From positions 1-22,888 of IMG/VR virus record IMGVR_UViG_3300017757_000174: 22,888 nt of DNA; one strand, given 5' to 3'. The notes beneath the pieces are model-generated. The model was not told the DNA's origin and ran no database searches. It saw only the letters and a list, made by a program, of their open reading frames with translations. Every line of letters begins with the position of its first letter. The first letter of the stretch is position 1. Made by a program: the position numbers and the translations under genes. Shown piece after piece: positions 1-7,343 of this stretch. The stretch comes from a virus.

Positions 1-1
1 A

Positions 2-3000
2 GAAGTAGGGCAGCATTGGACACTTACTAATGGTTGGTCAGTAGATGACACTAAAGCAACTAATGATGGTACAGGTGGACAAATATACCCTACATCAAAT
101 AATTGGACAAGTGGTGCTACAATAAAATTTCAAATAACAGTATCAGATAGAACAACAGGGCATATAAGAATACAAAACCCTAGTTCAACAATTTATTATC
201 AAAACAATATTAATACAAATAATACTTTTGAATATAGCTTTACCACTATAGATGCTGATGGTTGGAGAATTGAAGCAGTAAGTGGTTTTGATGGTAGTAT
301 AGACAACATAGTAGTACAAGAACTAAAGCACGATGCTACAAACCTTATGCTTAATGCAGGTGCTTATCAGTCAGCTAATCCACTAATCACTTCTACTAAG
401 AGTATGGAGTTTGATGGTACAGATGATTACTTAGAAGTTGGAGATGTAGGAAGTGTAAAATCTATGTCTTTTTGGTTTAATCCTGATGAAAATATAACTG
501 CTTCAACTACACAACAAAGAATGTTTGGTTTTAATGGTAGTTCTTATAATGGTATTCATTTAGGTTCTGCTACAAGTTTACTTACAGGAGAAACTTTAAC
601 AGTTATGGAAAGTGGTGGTAGTTTTGGAAGAACTGCTACAACTAAAGAATTTGATGCAGGTAGATGGTATAATATAGTTATAGCTTGGAACGATACTGCT
701 ACATATTTTGATATATATGTAGATGGTGTATTAAGTACAGATTTAGTTAATAATACTTTTAATTTAGTAAATTGGACTGATTTTAAAATAGGAGTTGATA
801 ATACTTTAGCTGATGAATTTAATGGTAAAATAACAGAAGTAGGTAATTGGGATAGAACACTTACTGCATTAGAAGTAGCATCACTATACAATCAAGGTAT
901 GCCTACTAATCTACTTGTAAATAGAAACAACTATCAGTCAGGTAACCCTACAGTATTTAATACTAAGCAAGTTGATTTTGATGGTACTGATGACCATTTA
1001 AAAGTTACAAATGCTTATGGAAGTTTTACAGGTTCTTTTTCATTTTGGGTAAATAGAGATAGTAATACAGGAAATCATTATTTATATGATGCAAGAGGTA
1101 CAGGTAATACAGGTACAGGTTATGCTTATGTAAGTAATGGAACAGATAATATTTCAGTAAGTTCAGGAACAGTATATGTAGATGGAGTTGCTTCTACAGT
1201 AACAACATCAGATGGAAATTGGCATAATGTAGTAATTACAGGAATAACATTAAATGTAACAGAAGATATTAAATTTGGTAGTAGTGATGCAGTTACAAAT
1301 GAACTTAATGGTAAATTAAGCCAAGTAGGTTTATGGAACTCTACACTAACTGCTAATGAAGTATCTTCTTTATACAATCACGGATTACCTATTGACTTAA
1401 CGACAGACCAAGCAGCTTATGAATCTTCATCTAACTTAGTAGGTTATTGGAGAATGGGTAGTGGTACACTAGATTCTTATCCATTGATTGCAGACCAAAC
1501 AAATGCTACTTTAGGTAGTGAAGAAGTATCTTGTGGTAATTTTGAATGTGCTAATCCTGATGGTGTTTGGAATAGTAATGCAGGTGCAGGTTGGGGTATA
1601 AGTGGTGGAACAGCTACTTATGATGGTAGTGGGGGTACACAACCAATAACTCAAAATATAACAAATATACAATTAGGAAAATTGTGTAAATTAACTATTG
1701 ATGTTTTAGCAAATCAAGGTGGTGGGGCTAATACTATTTTTTTTGGTGGAACAGTTGTAAATAGCAGTCATTTAAATGTTGGTTCTTATACTTTTTATGG
1801 TTCTTTTAGTAGTAATACAAATCTTTACATATACGGAAGAAGTGGAGAAGTTTTTCAAATAGACAACGTATCAATAAAACAAGTAAATGGCAATCCTGCA
1901 ATAATGACAAACCAAACATCAAGTGATATTGAGAATGGTAGTCCTTATGCTCAATTAGTACAAGACAGTGATTTTACTCTAACAGGCACACAAGCAGAAA
2001 ACATAACAGGTGCATATTGGATAACAGGTGCAGGTTGGACTATTAGTGGTGGTAAAGCTACACTTGTAGCACAAGCAGGTAGTTCATCTTTAAGTTTTGC
2101 TCTTTTGTCAGTAACAGCAGGTAAAACACATAAAATTACTGTTAACGTATCTGCAACATCTTCAGGTTTTAGACTTTATGATTCTGCAGGTGTTGTTAGT
2201 TATGGATTACAACTTGGTGAAAATGTTTTTTATACAATACCATCTTCTTCTAGTTATCAAATAACTCCTTTAGGACTAGCAGGTGCATCAGGTTCAATAG
2301 ACAGCGTAACATTAGAAGAAGTAAACACAGGATTACAAGGATATTGGAAGATGGGAGATGGTACTAATGATGAGTACCCTGTTATCTATGACCAAACTAA
2401 TCCTACAATAAGTGCAGAACTTGTTACTAATGGAGATTTTTCTGATGGTACAACAGGTTGGACAACAGGTAATTCAGGTGTTTTAAGTATTGTTGATGGT
2501 GCTTTAGTTGTTACAGGAGATGGTGGTAGTTTTGCTTCTGCTAAACAAATAATAACAGGTATTGTTGGTAAAACTTATAAATTAACAGGAAAGGTAGCAG
2601 TAGTTTCAGGTTCTTATAATATAAGAGTAGAAACAGACCAACCATCTTGGTTAAATTTATTTACAACTTCAAGTACAGATTTTGTAAATTTTGAAGCATA
2701 TTTTGTTTGCGTAAACACAAGTATAGATTTAAGGTTTACTATTTATAATGTAGTAACCACATCATCAGATAAAATAAAAATAGATGATATATCACTTAAA
2801 GAATTAGGTGGCAATCCTGCAACTATGACAAATATGGTAGAGGGTAATATCACTAACCAATATCCACTAACAAAGATTAGAAACTACTATAGAATGGGAG
2901 ATGGTATATTAGATGGTTATCCTATCATACAAGACCAAACAAGTCCTAATCTTGCACATATACCTACTACTAATCTTTTTACTTACAGTGAAGATTTAAC

Positions 3001-4054
3001 ACAATTTAACTTATCTTCTTTTGGTACAGGTGCTTTAAATCCAACTGTAACATCTAATTATGGTATTAGTCCTGATGGAACTCAAAATGCGGATAGAGTA
3101 CAATTAAATGCAGGTACAGATAGTTCAGGAAATTCTAGGATTACACAATCTTTTACAATTTTTGGAACTCCTGATTTTGCAACAAGTGTGTATTTAAAAA
3201 GTAACGATGGTCAAGAACATACTATTGATATTATACAATCAAATCAACCACGAGATATTGTAACAGTAACAAATCAGTGGCAAAGGTTTAGTTTTACAAG
3301 ACCTAATGCTTCTCCTGATAAATATGGTATTGGTTTAACAGGTGATAATGGACAAACTGCTGATATACTTGCTTGGGGTTTGCAACTAGAAGAACAATCA
3401 CAAGCTACTGCATACATAAAGTCAGATGGTGTAGCAGCAGTAAGAAAATCATCTACTACTAACTTACTAGATTATAGTGAAGATTTTAGTCAAGCTATAT
3501 ATCTTAAAGCAAATGTTACATTAGAAAGTGGATTTGTTTCTCCATTTGGAAATTCTACTGCTAAAAAGTTAATTGAGGGTACAAATAATGGTTCTCATTT
3601 TATTTATGCAAATGTTTTTTTAAGTGGTTTAAGATTTTTTTCTGTTTACTTAAAAAAAGCAGAAAGAGATTATGCTTGGATTACAGATAGTCAAAATGGT
3701 AATGGAATAAATATAAATTTAACAAATGGAACTTTTACACCAATTAATAATCCTACAAATCCAAAAATAGAAAATGTCGGTAATGATTGGTATAGGTGTT
3801 CTTTTGGTTCAAATGTTTCTAGTGTTTGGCAATTAAGAATTGATACTGCAATAGATAGTGGTAGGGACTATCAAGGAGATGGAGTTAGTGGAATATATAT
3901 ATTTGGCGCACAGTTAGAAGAACAAACACAAGCAGAAACGTATGCTAAGACAACAGGATTACCTGTAACAATAGATTTATTTACAGAAAATAATTACGGA
4001 ACAATGACAAATATGAGTGCTTCTGATATAGTAGAAGATACTCCAAACAATTAA
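2..4054 (+). CDS. Giant modular tail adhesin (LamG and carbohydrate-binding-like modules), 5' end outside window
   Basis: The frame is open from base 2 with no stop, so the ATG at 347 is internal and the true start lies upstream; 1,350 codons are visible. It is probably a tail fibre or tail-tip adhesin that binds surface polysaccharide. Modules in order: the end of a carbohydrate-binding-like domain (2 to about 325); two LamG/concanavalin-like domains (404-900 and 971-1390) each opening with a FDGTDD strand; three jelly-roll-like modules (about 1527-1880, 1957-2325, 2412-2800) with motifs such as GWxISGG and a closing IDxVSxKxx strand; two phage-type modules beginning TNLxxYSED (2966-3430 and 3455-3957) and ending near QLEEQxQAxxY. 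A short scaffold (GYWRMG...DQT, then MTN...DI..P) recurs around these inserts and ends the protein. There is no visible enzyme motif. Domain calls are by eye; the adhesin role is inferred from module type and its place among tail genes. Confidence 0.85.
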   Translation, partial: EVGQHWTLTNGWSVDDTKATNDGTGGQIYPTSNNWTSGATIKFQITVSDRTTGHIRIQNPSSTIYYQNNINTNNTFEYSFTTIDADGWRIEAVSGFDGSIDNIVVQELKHDATNLMLNAGAYQSANPLITSTKSMEFDGTDDYLEVGDVGSVKSMSFWFNPDENITASTTQQRMFGFNGSSYNGIHLGSATSLLTGETLTVMESGGSFGRTATTKEFDAGRWYNIVIAWNDTATYFDIYVDGVLSTDLVNNTFNLVNWTDFKIGVDNTLADEFNGKITEVGNWDRTLTALEVASLYNQGMPTNLLVNRNNYQSGNPTVFNTKQVDFDGTDDHLKVTNAYGSFTGSFSFWVNRDSNTGNHYLYDARGTGNTGTGYAYVSNGTDNISVSSGTVYVDGVASTVTTSDGNWHNVVITGITLNVTEDIKFGSSDAVTNELNGKLSQVGLWNSTLTANEVSSLYNHGLPIDLTTDQAAYESSSNLVGYWRMGSGTLDSYPLIADQTNATLGSEEVSCGNFECANPDGVWNSNAGAGWGISGGTATYDGSGGTQPITQNITNIQLGKLCKLTIDVLANQGGGANTIFFGGTVVNSSHLNVGSYTFYGSFSSNTNLYIYGRSGEVFQIDNVSIKQVNGNPAIMTNQTSSDIENGSPYAQLVQDSDFTLTGTQAENITGAYWITGAGWTISGGKATLVAQAGSSSLSFALLSVTAGKTHKITVNVSATSSGFRLYDSAGVVSYGLQLGENVFYTIPSSSSYQITPLGLAGASGSIDSVTLEEVNTGLQGYWKMGDGTNDEYPVIYDQTNPTISAELVTNGDFSDGTTGWTTGNSGVLSIVDGALVVTGDGGSFASAKQIITGIVGKTYKLTGKVAVVSGSYNIRVETDQPSWLNLFTTSSTDFVNFEAYFVCVNTSIDLRFTIYNVVTTSSDKIKIDDISLKELGGNPATMTNMVEGNITNQYPLTKIRNYYRMGDGILDGYPIIQDQTSPNLAHIPTTNLFTYSEDLTQFNLSSFGTGALNPTVTSNYGISPDGTQNADRVQLNAGTDSSGNSRITQSFTIFGTPDFATSVYLKSNDGQEHTIDIIQSNQPRDIVTVTNQWQRFSFTRPNASPDKYGIGLTGDNGQTADILAWGLQLEEQSQATAYIKSDGVAAVRKSSTTNLLDYSEDFSQAIYLKANVTLESGFVSPFGNSTAKKLIEGTNNGSHFIYANVFLSGLRFFSVYLKKAERDYAWITDSQNGNGININLTNGTFTPINNPTNPKIENVGNDWYRCSFGSNVSSVWQLRIDTAIDSGRDYQGDGVSGIYIFGAQLEEQTQAETYAKTTGLPVTIDLFTENNYGTMTNMSASDIVEDTPNN
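350..1390 (+). repeat. Tandem linker-LamG repeat, two units
   Basis: Two diverged copies of a linker plus LamG unit lie in tandem inside the adhesin. Linkers read TNLMLNAGAYQSANP and TNLLVNRNNYQSGNP, followed by FDGTDDYLEV and FDGTDDHLKV. Both units end with a similar segment, LTALEVASLYNQG and LTANEVSSLYNHG. The pattern indicates in-frame duplication followed by divergence. Confidence 0.8.
1442..1945 (+). repeat. Split WRMG/MTN scaffold, copy 1, with an inserted carbohydrate-binding-like module
   Basis: Begins GYWRMGSGTLDSYPLIADQT and resumes after about 125 residues with NPAIMTNQTSSDIENGSP. The intervening segment is a jelly-roll-like module ending in IDNVSIKQV. Compare copies 2 and 3, split at the same place. 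Confidence 0.65.
2339..2866 (+). repeat. Split WRMG/MTN scaffold, copy 2, with an inserted carbohydrate-binding-like module
   Basis: Begins GYWKMGDGTNDEYPVIYDQT and resumes with NPATMTNMVEGNITNQYP. The insert of about 130 residues starts ELVTNGDFSDGTTGW, a typical opening for carbohydrate-binding-like modules, and ends IDDISLKEL. Confidence 0.65.
2882..4051 (+). repeat. Split WRMG/MTN scaffold, copy 3, with two YSED-type modules inserted
   Basis: Begins NYYRMGDGILDGYPIIQDQT and resumes only at the C-terminus as YGTMTNMSASDIVEDTP. About 345 residues lie between, made of two paralogous modules that start TNLFTYSEDL and TNLLDYSEDF. Confidence 0.65.
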
Positions 4055-4058
4055 AATT

Positions 4059-4307
4059 ATGATATATACAACACCAAACACAAGTTTATTGACTGAAGTA
4101 GATGCAGAAGGAAATCCTGTATGCGACTTTTCACAAATCGTAGAGGATAGTCCTGCAACTGTTAGAAGGTCTTTAGATGGTACATTATTTATTGCTAAAT
4201 TTATGGGCGAAACTCCTACTTTTTTAGAGGGCTTAGACCAATATACTCACGAGGAGATATTAGCAATAGTAAGAACAGATGCTTGGACACCTGAAAACCC
4301 TGAATAA
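4059..4307 (+). CDS. Small protein behind the tail adhesin, unknown function
   Basis: An 82-residue acidic protein that starts four bases after the adhesin stop, with an AATT leader before ATG and no Shine-Dalgarno sequence. It has no signal peptide or membrane segment. Visible blocks are RRSLDGTLFIAKF in the middle and YTHEEILAIVRTDAWTPENP at the end. I recall small proteins with similar C-terminal blocks directly after tail-fibre genes of other phages, so a fibre-assembly or fibre-tip role is possible, but nothing in the sequence proves it. The next gene starts one base after its stop, which suggests translational coupling. Confidence 0.7.
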   Translation: MIYTTPNTSLLTEVDAEGNPVCDFSQIVEDSPATVRRSLDGTLFIAKFMGETPTFLEGLDQYTHEEILAIVRTDAWTPENPE

Positions 4308-4308
4308 T

Positions 4309-5004
4309 ATGCCTTGTTTAGAATGTGAAAACGGATTATGGAGATTTGGAGAAAGTGGCAAGTGCCAATATTCTTCAAAGTCTGAGTGCGAAACTGCTAA
4401 TGCTGATTATTATGCAGAAGAAACGTATAATGACTATCCACAATCTGCTACTAACAATGCTAAAAAAGCTATAAAGTATAAAGAAGAAAATGGTAGTTCT
4501 TGTGGGACTAACGTAGGGTGGACAAGAGCAGGCCAATTAGCAAGAAAAGAAAAACTTTCAAGAAGCACTATTGCTCGTATGGCTTCTTTTAAGAGACATC
4601 AACAACACAAAGACGTTCCTTATGATGAGGGTTGTGGAGGTATAATGTGGGATTGTTGGGGAGGAACAAGTGGAATTAATTGGGCAATAAAAAAGTTAGA
4701 GCAAATAGATAAAAATAATAATATGGCAGAAAAGAAAAAGTATTACGGAGACGAAGAACACGATTATCATTTTAACTTTACTACTGATATGATGGAGAAA
4801 TTACATTCAGAAGGAGAATTAGAAGTAAGAGTTGAAGAAGATGGTAGAGAAATGTTAATTTTATTTACCTTTGAGGGTGGTCGTAAAGAAGAAGAAGAAG
4901 AAGTAATAATTGATAAAAATGACGACAAAATGATTACTTCAATGTTAGATGAAGAATTAGATGAGTATATCAATAAATTAACAGACTCTATTAAACAACT
5001 GTAA
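4309..5004 (+). CDS. Cys-rich phage protein with GTNVGWTRAxQLA-type domain and acidic C-terminal region
   Basis: I chose the ATG at 4309 (231 residues) over an in-frame ATG at 4279, because 4309 follows the previous stop by one base and gives a natural MPCLEC N-terminus. Residues 1-30 hold four cysteines (C3, C6, C19, C27) in a zinc-finger-like arrangement. Residues about 45-135 hold a domain with GTNVGWTRAGQLA, IARMASFKRHQQHK and MWDCWGGTSGINWAIKKL. I recall this domain in many phages, alone or fused to head proteins such as portal or prohead protease; its function is not established to my knowledge. Residues about 139-231 are very acidic (a run of glutamates, then DDKM) and begin with an internal ATG at 4723 in a start-like context. 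It lies just before the terminase genes, so a head or packaging role is plausible but inferred. Confidence 0.75.
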   Translation: MPCLECENGLWRFGESGKCQYSSKSECETANADYYAEETYNDYPQSATNNAKKAIKYKEENGSSCGTNVGWTRAGQLARKEKLSRSTIARMASFKRHQQHKDVPYDEGCGGIMWDCWGGTSGINWAIKKLEQIDKNNNMAEKKKYYGDEEHDYHFNFTTDMMEKLHSEGELEVRVEEDGREMLILFTFEGGRKEEEEEVIIDKNDDKMITSMLDEELDEYINKLTDSIKQL

Positions 5005-5408
5005 TGTCAGACGAAGAAAGAAAAAAGTTACAAGAAAAAAACATTAATAAACTCAATCCATATAAGGAGAGAGTAAAGAAATATTTTCCTAATGGTGGGG
5101 AGATTTGTACTGAAGGTAGAAAAAAAGGAACAAAAATAGTTAGAAAAACTACGCAAATTAGCAGAAATGCCTTAACTTGGGCGTTAGAAGGACATTCAAC
5201 AAAAATTAGAATGGCATTAGATTCTTTATTTGCTGAAAATCCTGAAGCATATATTAACGCTGTATCTAAATTGCTTAATTACACAGTTCCAAAACTTTCT
5301 TCTTCAGAGATAAACGATAACACAACCAAGAAAGTCAAAATTGAACTTAATGATGATGTAAGCATTGAAGATTTAAGAGCAAAAATTGACGAAATTGACA
5401 ACAACTGA
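5004..5408 (+). CDS. Probable terminase small subunit
   Basis: A 134-residue protein whose ATG overlaps the previous stop by one base (TAATG). It is very basic in the first half (residues 1-55, KERVKK, EGRKKGTKIVRK), as expected of a DNA-binding region, and acidic at the C-terminus, where a small terminase would contact the large subunit. The middle block ENPEAYINAVSKLLNYTVPK resembles a segment I associate with small-terminase-like phage proteins. Its place directly before the large terminase, with a 23-base overlap, is the main support. Small terminases recognise the packaging site and regulate the motor. I see no clear helix-turn-helix, so this remains a context-based call. Confidence 0.6.
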   Translation: MSDEERKKLQEKNINKLNPYKERVKKYFPNGGEICTEGRKKGTKIVRKTTQISRNALTWALEGHSTKIRMALDSLFAENPEAYINAVSKLLNYTVPKLSSSEINDNTTKKVKIELNDDVSIEDLRAKIDEIDNN

Positions 5409-6840
5409 TAACGCACTTAAGTTTGCATTAGAAAAAAAGATTTGCGAACTTTCATTCTACGAATTTTTTAAACAAGCTTGGCACATTGTTGAACCTTCTA
5501 TTGAGCTATCTACTAATTGGCATCATAAATATCTGTGTGACTTATTACAAGAAGAAGCAGAAAGAATAATTGACAATAAACCAAAGACAAAGGACATTGT
5601 AATCAACATACCCTTTCGTTCTACCAAGTCACTTTTAGTTACTGTTATGTTTCCTGTATGGGCTTGGATAAAGAATCCTAAGTTTAGATTTATAACAGCA
5701 TCATATTCAGCAGAATTATCTATAGAACACGCTACAAGAAGTAGAGATGTAATAAATTCTGAGTGGTTTAAAGACAGGTGGTCAGATGTTTTTCATATAA
5801 AGAGAGACCAAAACTTAAAAGCAAGATACGAGAATAACTTTTTAGGAGTAAGAAGGGCGACATCAGTTGGGGGTACGGTAACAGGGCAGGGGGGAGATTT
5901 TTTATTGGTAGATGACCCTGTATCACCTCAACACGCTGCTTCAGAAGTAGAAAGAGAAAATGCTAACGAATGGTATAGAACAACATTCTATTCTCGTTTA
6001 AATAATCCATTAACAGGAGTAAGAATTGTTATTATGCAAAGAATACACGATAACGATTTAAGTGGTTTCTTGTTAAGTGGTGGCGAGAGTAGATTAAAAT
6101 ACAAACACATTTGTATACCTGCAGAATTATCTGATGATTTAAAACCTAAAATACTAAAAGACAACTATGATGAAGATGGTTTGTTTTGGACAGATAGATT
6201 TAGCAGAAGTATTTTAGATGATTATAAGCAGGCTTTAGGAAGCTATGGTTATGCAGGTCAGCTTATGCAGACGCCTACACCTCTTAATTCAGGTATGATA
6301 AGGTCAGATTGGTTTAAGATAGACCAATTTAAGCATACTACAGAGCATACAACAGTAGATTTTGTTATAGACCCTGCATATACAGCAAATGAGAAGAACG
6401 ACCCCTCAGCTATGCTAGCTTATACTTATAAAGACAATAAATGGCAAATAATAGATTGTATCAATGTATATAAAGAATTTCCTGATTTAGTTAAGTTTAT
6501 ACCTCAATGGGTAGCTAAAAATGGATATACTAACAGAAGTAGAGTATATGTAGAGCCTAAAGCGTCAGGAAAATCTATTGTGCAGACATTAAAAAAAGAA
6601 ACAGGCTTAAATGTTAGAGAAGATAAGCCGCCATCAAAAGATAAGGTAGCAAGAGTACAAGATATTAGTGCTTCTTTAGAAACAGGAAGGGTTAGTTTAT
6701 TAAAGGGAGATTGGAATGAAGAATTTTTACAACAGCTTGTTAAATTTCCATCAGCTAAACACGACGATATGGTTGATTGTTTGGTAATGGCAATCAATAA
6801 ACATATGTGGAATAACTCTAAAATATTATATTTTTCCTAA
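5386..6840 (+). CDS. terL: Terminase large subunit (packaging ATPase and nuclease)
   Basis: The motor that pumps and cuts phage DNA at the portal. The ATPase domain has a P-loop-like NIPFRSTKS (residues 74-82, R78, K81, S82), in which the usual Gly before Lys is Thr, and a Walker B DFLLVDDP (171-178, D176, D177). The RNase H-type nuclease domain shows DFVIDPAYT (D329), E390 in VYVEPKASGKS and the closing KHDDMVDC (D460, D461, D464). At 484 residues it is a normal length for the Terminase_6/6C type. The first in-frame ATG is at 5647, beyond conserved N-terminal sequence, and an in-frame stop ends at 5376, so translation must begin at a non-ATG codon: TTG at 5386 (or TTG at 5395). This overlaps the small terminase gene by 23 bases. 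Confidence 0.93.
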   Translation: MTKLTTTDNALKFALEKKICELSFYEFFKQAWHIVEPSIELSTNWHHKYLCDLLQEEAERIIDNKPKTKDIVINIPFRSTKSLLVTVMFPVWAWIKNPKFRFITASYSAELSIEHATRSRDVINSEWFKDRWSDVFHIKRDQNLKARYENNFLGVRRATSVGGTVTGQGGDFLLVDDPVSPQHAASEVERENANEWYRTTFYSRLNNPLTGVRIVIMQRIHDNDLSGFLLSGGESRLKYKHICIPAELSDDLKPKILKDNYDEDGLFWTDRFSRSILDDYKQALGSYGYAGQLMQTPTPLNSGMIRSDWFKIDQFKHTTEHTTVDFVIDPAYTANEKNDPSAMLAYTYKDNKWQIIDCINVYKEFPDLVKFIPQWVAKNGYTNRSRVYVEPKASGKSIVQTLKKETGLNVREDKPPSKDKVARVQDISASLETGRVSLLKGDWNEEFLQQLVKFPSAKHDDMVDCLVMAINKHMWNNSKILYFS

Positions 6841-6842
6841 AA
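6831..6842 (+). promoter_or_regulatory. TTTTTCCTAAAA motif shared with 18120-18131
   Basis: A 12-base match found in both of the longer gaps within the structural block. Here it overlaps the terL stop codon and lies 46 bases before a TATAATTG box. Whether it is an operator, an upstream promoter part or chance is not decided by sequence alone. Confidence 0.3.
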
Positions 6843-6886
6843 TTTCTTGGATTTCCAAAAACTTCTAGTATAGTAATTAAAAAAAT

Positions 6887-6908
6887 CTTATAATTGCGAA
6901 ATTATAAG
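6887..6908 (+). promoter_or_regulatory. Perfect 9-bp hairpin with GCGA loop, overlapping a promoter-like box
   Basis: CTTATAATT (6887-6895) and AATTATAAG (6900-6908) are exact reverse complements around the loop GCGA, which fits a GNRA tetraloop. The left arm includes TATAATTG (6889-6896), one base off the Bacteroidota -7 consensus TAnnTTTG. The right arm runs into AAGGA (6906-6910), a possible ribosome-binding site for the ATG at 6915. It could be an operator dyad or an RNA hairpin that limits translation. There is no T-run after it, so it is not a standard terminator. Confidence 0.45.
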
Positions 6909-6914
6909 GATAAT

Positions 6915-7343
6915 ATGAAGTTGCAAAGTATAAATGAAGAACACGAAGTCTTAATAAGGCGTTATGTTAACTTTATTAAAGGTATAGCATACGAGGCTAC
7001 TGAACATTGTGAGTATGGTAAGTTTGATGACTATAATGATATTTTAAATAACATTATTAAATATACAAATGAGTTTCAAGAAATCATTGAATACAATAAT
7101 CAAACTAAAGAATGGGTATATATGTCGCCTAATCTAATGCTTTACTCTTGTATGGGTTTTTTGACAGGTATAAAGAACAAAGATAATTACGAAATTATTG
7201 ATTCTTTGTCAGAAATACTTTTTGAAAAGACAATAGATGTTGTAGAAAAAACCTCAACAATTATTGACAACTTAGAATACGAGCAATCTAAAAAAGAAAA
7301 AATAGAACTTATAAAAATAAAAAGAAATGAGCATAGTAATTAG
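6915..7343 (+). CDS. Hypothetical protein between terminase and tail-chaperone genes
   Basis: The frame can be read from TTG at 6894, but I prefer the ATG at 6915 (142 residues) because AAGGA sits just before it and the hairpin at 6887-6908 would otherwise be coding. I do not recognise the family. It appears mostly helical and mildly charged, with no signal peptide. A short semi-hydrophobic stretch (MSPNLMLYSCMGFLTG, around residues 74-89) is too polar for a confident membrane segment. The C-terminal 30 residues are lysine-rich. The gene ends 17 bases inside the next gene, so the two are probably co-translated. By position it is a tail or packaging accessory protein, but this is inference. 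Confidence 0.65.
   Translation: MKLQSINEEHEVLIRRYVNFIKGIAYEATEHCEYGKFDDYNDILNNIIKYTNEFQEIIEYNNQTKEWVYMSPNLMLYSCMGFLTGIKNKDNYEIIDSLSEILFEKTIDVVEKTSTIIDNLEYEQSKKEKIELIKIKRNEHSN

Noticed and set aside
556-1377. Antisense ORFs of 111 and 83 codons opposite the LamG region
   Set aside because: They lie entirely opposite a clear + strand adhesin, have low-complexity Ser/Val/Leu-rich translations and no start context or family resemblance.
2-4054. Diversity-generating retroelement target in the adhesin
   Set aside because: No reverse transcriptase, template repeat or clustered adenine-specific variable region is visible; the repeats are protein modules with diffuse differences.
4767-4973. Antisense ORF rich in Ser and Ile
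   Set aside because: It mirrors the Glu-rich coding stretch of the + strand gene; its composition is a by-product of GAA/GAT repeats.
6894-6914. TTG start at 6894 for the hypothetical gene
   Set aside because: It would place the start inside the perfect hairpin and ignore the AAGGA-ATG arrangement just downstream.
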